Origin: Nitratireductor indicus C115 | GTDB taxonomy: Bacteria; Pseudomonadota; Alphaproteobacteria; Rhizobiales; Rhizobiaceae | Length of the DNA stretch: 64,000 nt | Assembly: GCF_000300515.1 (NCBI RefSeq) | Contig: NZ_AMSI01000003.1 | Location: forward strand, 186,001-250,000 | Reading direction: 5' to 3' | Part shown: piece after piece, positions 59,529 through 64,000 of the stretch | Layout of the letters: the number at the start of each line of letters is the position of its first letter | Position numbering within the stretch: position 1 is the first letter of the stretch | The notes under the pieces: generated by a model | Told to the model about the DNA's origin: nothing | Seen by the model: the letters and a program-made list of their open reading frames with translations, nothing else | Database searches by the model: none | Made by a program: the position numbers and the translations under genes

Positions 59529-59576
59529 TAAATAACAACCACATGTTTTTGCAATTCACCCATGCAAAAATGCATG
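59529..59576 (-). promoter_or_regulatory. Small-RNA promoter with LysR-type palindrome
   Basis: A TATTTA candidate -10 element is at 59534-59529. A perfect 16-bp interrupted palindrome CATGCA-AAAA-TGCATG occupies 59561-59576, about 40-55 bp before the estimated RNA start, where LysR-type activators bind. Brucella VtlR activates abcR2, which supports the interpretation; the site itself is inferred. Confidence 0.5.
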
Positions 59577-59605
59577 ACCGCACTTTTTTGAACAGAAAAA
59601 CGTCG

Positions 59606-60496
59606 TCAAAACGCCCAACTGCGTGATTTCGAGATTAAAAAGTCTCGAAATGCATGGAGTTTCGCCTGGTTTTTCATGACATTTGGGTAACAGAAGTAGG
59701 TATCGAAAGACGGCACTGCTGTTTCCGGCATGATCTGCACAAGGTCGTTGCTCTTGCCCACCATATAATCAGGCAGCATTGCAATGCCCGCTCCGCGCTG
59801 AACGGCGAGCTTTATCGACAGAATGTTGTTGATCTGGAGCGCAGTGATTCGCTTCGAGCCTTCCGGCCGGCCGGCCGTCTCCAGCCAGTTCATGTCGCTC
59901 AGGTGAATGGGCACCTGTTCACCGAAGGTCACGATGCGATGATTGTCGAGATCGGCCACCGAGGTCGGCTTTCCATACCGGTTGACATAGGAAGGCGAGG
60001 CAAACAGGTGGAAATGCACCGTGAACAGCTTGCGCTGTATGAGATCCGGCTGTTGCGGCTGGCGCATGCGGATCGCGCAATCGGCCTGGCGCATGGTGAG
60101 ATCCAGCTCCTCATTGTCCAGGATGAGTTGAAGCTGGATATCGGGATAGAGTTCAAGGAACTCAGGAACCCGTTCAGTCAGCCAGCCGGTACCGAGCCCG
60201 ACGGTCGTCGAGACCTTGAGCAGGCCTGAAGGCCTGTCCTTGGCCTCGGTAAGCCGAACCCGGACGCTTTCGAGCTGCATGAGCACGTCATGGGCCGTGC
60301 GATAGAGCATTTCGCCCTGCTCGGTGAGCACGAGGCCGCGGGCATGGCGGTGAAACAATGGAACGCCCACCTCCTGCTCCAGCGCGCTTACCTGGCGCGA
60401 AATGGCCGACTGCGACAGGTGCAGCGTTTCAGCGGCGTGCGTAAACGAGCCGGCCTCTGCGGCGGCGTGAAATACCCTGAGCTTGTCCCAGTCCAA
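59606..60496 (-). CDS. lsrB: LysR-family regulator, LsrB/VtlR type
   Basis: A 296-residue LysR protein. The HTH reads HAAAEAGSFTHAAETLHLSQ and the effector-binding domain follows from about residue 90. The N terminus is nearly identical in pattern to S. meliloti LsrB and Brucella VtlR, which control oxidative stress, lipopolysaccharide and the AbcR2 small RNA. The start is TTG at 60496 with GAGGAG upstream. It lies between trxB (upstream, same strand) and the predicted small RNA (downstream, same strand), the conserved VtlR neighbourhood. Confidence 0.92.
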   Translation of the reverse strand: MDWDKLRVFHAAAEAGSFTHAAETLHLSQSAISRQVSALEQEVGVPLFHRHARGLVLTEQGEMLYRTAHDVLMQLESVRVRLTEAKDRPSGLLKVSTTVGLGTGWLTERVPEFLELYPDIQLQLILDNEELDLTMRQADCAIRMRQPQQPDLIQRKLFTVHFHLFASPSYVNRYGKPTSVADLDNHRIVTFGEQVPIHLSDMNWLETAGRPEGSKRITALQINNILSIKLAVQRGAGIAMLPDYMVGKSNDLVQIMPETAVPSFDTYFCYPNVMKNQAKLHAFRDFLISKSRSWAF

Positions 60497-60565
60497 CGCC
60501 TCGTTCTCCTCTGTCAGGCGTGTACCGTTATGAGGCTTTTTGCCTCCGTGCTTGTTCCCGTCCCC

Positions 60566-61537
60566 TTATTCGGCGGCCTCTTTATGCGTTTCGAGACCTG
60601 CCAGATATTTTTCCGCCTCAAGCGCTGCCATGCAGCCCAGACCGGCAGCCGTGACCGCCTGACGGTAGATGTCGTCCGCGACGTCCCCGGCCGCGAATAC
60701 ACCCGGCACGTCCGTCTGGGTCGTGCCGGGAACCGTCCACAGATAGCCGTTCGGCTTCTGCTTGAGCTTGTCCTTGAAGAGTTCGACCGCCGGCGCATGA
60801 CCGATGGCAACAAAAACGCCATCGACCGCAAGATCCGTCGTCTCGCCGCTCTTCACATTCTTCACCCGCACGCCCGTCACCGACGGTGGCATCGGCGGCT
60901 TGGCCGGCGTGCCGGTAATCTCGTCAATCACCGTATCCCACAGAACCTTAACATTCTCGCGCGCCATCAGGCGCTCCTGCAGTATGCGCTCGGAGCGGAA
61001 ACTGTCGCGCCGATGCACCACCGTCACGCTCTTGGCTAAGTTCGACAGATAAAGCGCTTCCTCGACAGCCGTATTGCCGCCGCCGATCACCACCACATCC
61101 TTGCCGCGATAGAAAAACCCGTCGCAGGTGGCGCAGGCCGAGACCCCGAAGCCCATGAAGGTCTGTTCCGACGGCAACCCCAGCCACTTGGCCTTGGCGC
61201 CGGTCGCAACGATGAGCGCGTCGCAGGTATATTCCGTGCCCGAATCGCCCTTCAGGCGGAAAGGGCGAGTGGAAATATCCACATCCACGATCAGGTCGTG
61301 GGCGATTTCCGCCCCGACATTCTCCGCCTGCGCGCGCATCTGATCCATGAGCCAAGGCCCCTGGATAGGCTCTGCGAAGCCCGGATAGTTCTCTACCTCG
61401 GTGGTGATCATGAGCTGACCGCCCTGCTCCATGCCGGCAACCAGAAGCGGTTTCAGCATGGCGCGCGCCGCATAGATCGCCGCCGTGTAACCGGCCGGCC
61501 CCGATCCGATGATGAGAACGGGCGCGTGACGTGTCAT
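60566..61537 (-). CDS. trxB: Thioredoxin-disulfide reductase
   Basis: A 323-residue flavoprotein passing electrons from NADPH to thioredoxin. FAD motif GSGPAGYTAAIYAAR is at the start, the redox pair CATC lies in SACATCDGFF near residue 138, the NADPH motif is VVVIGGGNTAVEEA and the second FAD motif GVFAAGDVAD. The ATG at 61537 is chosen on family length, since the frame extends far upstream without the FAD motif. It is 69 bp upstream of the LysR gene, probably in one unit, and divergent from an Lrp gene, an order seen in Brucella. Confidence 0.96.
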   Translation of the reverse strand: MTRHAPVLIIGSGPAGYTAAIYAARAMLKPLLVAGMEQGGQLMITTEVENYPGFAEPIQGPWLMDQMRAQAENVGAEIAHDLIVDVDISTRPFRLKGDSGTEYTCDALIVATGAKAKWLGLPSEQTFMGFGVSACATCDGFFYRGKDVVVIGGGNTAVEEALYLSNLAKSVTVVHRRDSFRSERILQERLMARENVKVLWDTVIDEITGTPAKPPMPPSVTGVRVKNVKSGETTDLAVDGVFVAIGHAPAVELFKDKLKQKPNGYLWTVPGTTQTDVPGVFAAGDVADDIYRQAVTAAGLGCMAALEAEKYLAGLETHKEAAE

Positions 61538-61988
61538 GAGACCTGGTCCTTTCCTATGACCTTGCTGGCAGCGCCCGCCGATTTCGCCAGCGCGCCATGA
61601 ACAATCCTGCCGGGAGGCCCTGGACGGCGCGCATCGCACGCATCCAAAAGCCACCATGGACGGCGGAGCTTCCCCACCATCCATCTTCCAGCGCCATGAT
61701 CTAAGTATTCACCACCCCGTTGTGCAAGGCGAGGAATCGGTTTCCAACAATTACCGATTGCCAGACACAAGGATATCTGGAGCATTTGGGCAAATGCCGG
61801 GTGATTCCACCCGGTGAGAAAATGCTCTTCAGCCCCTCGCCTCCTTTTGGCGGCGCATGGATCGCTGTAGGTTGGTGCATCTGCGGGTCGCGCGATGGAA
61901 AACCGATTCCGGTTTTCAGGCCGATGCGCTAGATTTCGGGGATCGCCGGCTGTCCATATCGGGCGCCTGCCAAGCAATAGGGAAACTC

Positions 61989-62465
61989 ATGCCGCTCAAG
62001 GCCGATCTTGACGCAATCGACTGGAAGATTCTTCGCGAACTTCAGGCCGACGGCAAGATGACCAATGTCGAACTGTCGAGGCGCGTCGGCATTTCGGCCC
62101 CGCCCTGTCTTCGCCGTGTGAAGCGCCTGGAGGAAAGCGGCATCATCCGCGGCTACCGTGCGCTTCTGAATTCGCCCGCTCTGGGCCTGGATGTCGTCGC
62201 CTTCTGCCTCGTGGGGCTCCACTACCAGTCGGAGGCTGAACTGAAGATCTTTGCCGAACGCACGCGCGGCTGGCCCATCGTACGGCGCGCCTGGATGGTC
62301 TCGGGCGATTCCGACTTCATATTGCATTGCGTCGCGACCGACCTCAGCACATTCCAGACCTTCGTCATAGAAGAACTGACCTCCGCGCCGAATGTCGACA
62401 CGGTACGCACCGCATTGACAATCCGGCAGGTCAAGGACGAGGGCCTCGTGGCCATCGACAGCTAG
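61989..62465 (+). CDS. Lrp/AsnC-family regulator
   Basis: A 158-residue regulator with an N-terminal HTH (ILRELQADGKMTNVELSRRV and ISAPPCLRRVKRL) and a C-terminal RAM ligand-binding domain. It likely senses an amino acid. A longer frame exists upstream, but the ATG at 61989 gives the standard Lrp length. It is divergent from trxB across about 450 bp that hold no visible gene. Confidence 0.92.
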   Translation: MPLKADLDAIDWKILRELQADGKMTNVELSRRVGISAPPCLRRVKRLEESGIIRGYRALLNSPALGLDVVAFCLVGLHYQSEAELKIFAERTRGWPIVRRAWMVSGDSDFILHCVATDLSTFQTFVIEELTSAPNVDTVRTALTIRQVKDEGLVAIDS

Positions 62466-62613
62466 ATCATATTGCAATCGGGTGAGGTCACCTGACTTCC
62501 GCATAAATGCGGCAAAGCGAAATGATAGAAGACCCATATCTGCCGGAACCGCAATGAAGCCCCGTTTCTGAGCGCCTTCGACGGAGTGGGCACCCGGGCA
62601 TGGCATCCTCGGG

Positions 62614-64000
62614 TCAGGCTGGATTGCCTCCGGGTTTCGCAGCATCGAAGCCGTCCCGCGCCAGAAACCCAAGATAGGACAGAACGCAACCCGCGAAACC
62701 ATCGGGCGTGCTGCGGTCGTAGTCTCGCGCCACATCTGCGCGCAGTTCGGCGACCTTTTCAGGGTGTTCGAAAAGGTCCTGCAATGTCGTTTTCCAGGCT
62801 TCGAAATCGCCCGCCGGCAGAACCGGCATGAGGTTCTGCGCAGCTTCCCGGAGGGCCGGAACATCCGCATGCACCACGGGCAGGCCGTTTGCCAGGCATT
62901 CCGAAACGCCAAGCCCCCACCCTTCTGCGCTTGAGGGAAACAGCCCGATCAAGGCGTTGCGATAGGCCCAGCGCAGTTGCTTGTCGCTGATGCCGGAGCG
63001 GATATGCACCTTGTCGGCGATATGAGGAGCCTTCTCCAGCTCTTCCTTGACCAGAGAACTGGAATTGCCGGGGCGGCCGATCAACAGAAGATCCGGCACC
63101 CTCTCCGGTCCCAGGAATCGCACGAGCTCCGCCCAGACCGACACCAGAAGATGCTGGTTCTTGCGGATGTCGAAGGTCGAACAGAACACTGCATAGGATC
63201 GCTCCGGCAGATCGGGAATGCGCTCGCTTTCGCCTTCCGTGGACACAAGCGCGGCCCCCAGGGGACACACCTTCACGGCGAAAGGATAAGGCGCCTTCAC
63301 CACATCCCTGTTCCAGGCAACGAGGTCGTCGCGAGTGGCATGCGAGACCGATATGATCGGCTCCGGCTTTGCCAGGATGCGCCGCAGAAAACCGTTCATT
63401 CCCGCATGGAACCGGGAGGTGACAAGCTCCGGCATCAAGACCGGGATGAGATCGTGGACGATGTGCACGCCCCGAAGCCCGGCGTGAGCCAGTCCCCGGT
63501 CGATGAAGCGGTCTCGATTGACCTCATGAGAAACGAGCACGACGGCGCCCTCCGGCGCCCAGCGTTCAGATGCCCCGGCAAGCTTGCCCGCCATCGCACC
63601 AAGCCGTGTCCGCAGGAAGCTGAACAGAAGCATGAAGAACTGCATGATGCGCAGCCCGTATTTCGCCAGCGCATAGGCGATGCCGGAACGGCGGCGGAAC
63701 CCCGAAAGCGCAAAGGCAAGCCGTCGGGCGGTCTCGTTATCGGGGTGCGAGAGCTGGATATCCAGATAGGCGAACGCGCTCTTCAGCCGCTCCGCATGGG
63801 GTGCCGTATCACTCGGCCATTGCCCTTCGATGATGTAGTTGAAAAACGCCCGCTCACGGCGGGATAACGGCCGGTATCGGCTGCCGATCACATCGAAGAT
63901 CGCAAAATCGGCTGCGCCGGTTTCAAGCGCGCGCTTGCAGATCGTGGTCTCGACGCGCTGAATGCCGGTCGGCGGCTGCGCGCCCCAGCGAATGACGCCA
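62614..64000 (-). CDS. Family 1/4 glycosyltransferase, N terminus cut by the window end
   Basis: A glycosyltransferase of the GT-B fold, at least 462 residues; the frame stays open to the last base, so its start lies beyond 64000. The start of the visible part includes the pattern PPTGIQRVE, usual near the N terminus of these enzymes. The C-terminal Rossmann domain has RKNQHLLVSVWAELVRF, then LFPSSAEGWGLGVSECLANG with the nucleotide-sugar-binding EGWGL and SEC motif. It probably builds a surface polysaccharide. Any assignment of donor or linkage would be a guess. Confidence 0.88.
   Translation of the reverse strand, partial: GVIRWGAQPPTGIQRVETTICKRALETGAADFAIFDVIGSRYRPLSRRERAFFNYIIEGQWPSDTAPHAERLKSAFAYLDIQLSHPDNETARRLAFALSGFRRRSGIAYALAKYGLRIMQFFMLLFSFLRTRLGAMAGKLAGASERWAPEGAVVLVSHEVNRDRFIDRGLAHAGLRGVHIVHDLIPVLMPELVTSRFHAGMNGFLRRILAKPEPIISVSHATRDDLVAWNRDVVKAPYPFAVKVCPLGAALVSTEGESERIPDLPERSYAVFCSTFDIRKNQHLLVSVWAELVRFLGPERVPDLLLIGRPGNSSSLVKEELEKAPHIADKVHIRSGISDKQLRWAYRNALIGLFPSSAEGWGLGVSECLANGLPVVHADVPALREAAQNLMPVLPAGDFEAWKTTLQDLFEHPEKVAELRADVARDYDRSTPDGFAGCVLSYLGFLARDGFDAAKPGGNPA

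Overview
The window is chromosomal DNA of an alphaproteobacterium, most likely Hyphomicrobiales (Rhizobiales), near Phyllobacteriaceae/Rhizobiaceae. This is inferred from the gene order rpoD-dnaG, the block lrp / trxB / LsrB(VtlR)-type LysR regulator with an AbcR-like small RNA behind it, carA and carB lying close but not adjacent, several GGDEF/EAL proteins, and high-GC housekeeping genes. No taxonomic search could be run.

Layout. 1-3.4 kb: the end of a Cys-rich repeat protein, a cupin-SDR pair and a divergent LysR regulator. 3.67-13.45 kb: a 9.7-kb integrated element bounded by a 48-bp direct repeat that is the 3' end of a tRNA(CAU) gene. It carries a P4-type integrase, an AlpA-like regulator, a prim-pol/ATPase replication protein, an iteron cluster that looks like a replication origin, a terminase gene and a set of small unknown genes. 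It has no capsid, portal, tail or lysis gene, so it reads as a phage satellite and not as a prophage. 13.5-25 kb: SIMPL-domain protein, small envelope proteins, an OmpA-domain protein, pyrE, an ECF sigma / DGPF / VOC operon, DUF599, HlyU-like, YjbQ-like and rpoD. 25-43.6 kb: dnaG, an MHYT-GGDEF-EAL protein, yqeY-like, carA, a TadG-like VWA protein, DUF2937, a zinc peptidase, an MFS/ArsR pair, sugE, DUF4336, carB and a GlxA-type AraC regulator. 43.7-55.9 kb: cysteine hydrolase, ArnT-like glycosyltransferase, an ABC exporter pair, a lytic transglycosylase lipoprotein, ogt, two small unknown genes, two degenerate EAL proteins, an aspartate aminotransferase and a GGDEF-EAL protein. 56-64 kb: an EF-G paralogue, msrP, a small RNA, the LsrB/VtlR-type regulator, trxB, an Lrp-family regulator and a truncated glycosyltransferase.

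The most notable system is the satellite-like element. Integrase, arm-site-like octamers near both ends, AlpA, primase with a downstream iteron origin, and an own terminase together describe an element that can excise, replicate and select its own DNA for packaging while needing a helper phage for the particle. A second lead is the predicted AbcR-like RNA at 59.4-59.5 kb, with a palindrome in its promoter and its probable LysR activator encoded just upstream.

Most of the remaining window is ordinary core chromosome; long reading frames antisense to carB, rpoD, dnaG, the EF-G paralogue and the OmpA gene are codon-bias shadows and were left out.
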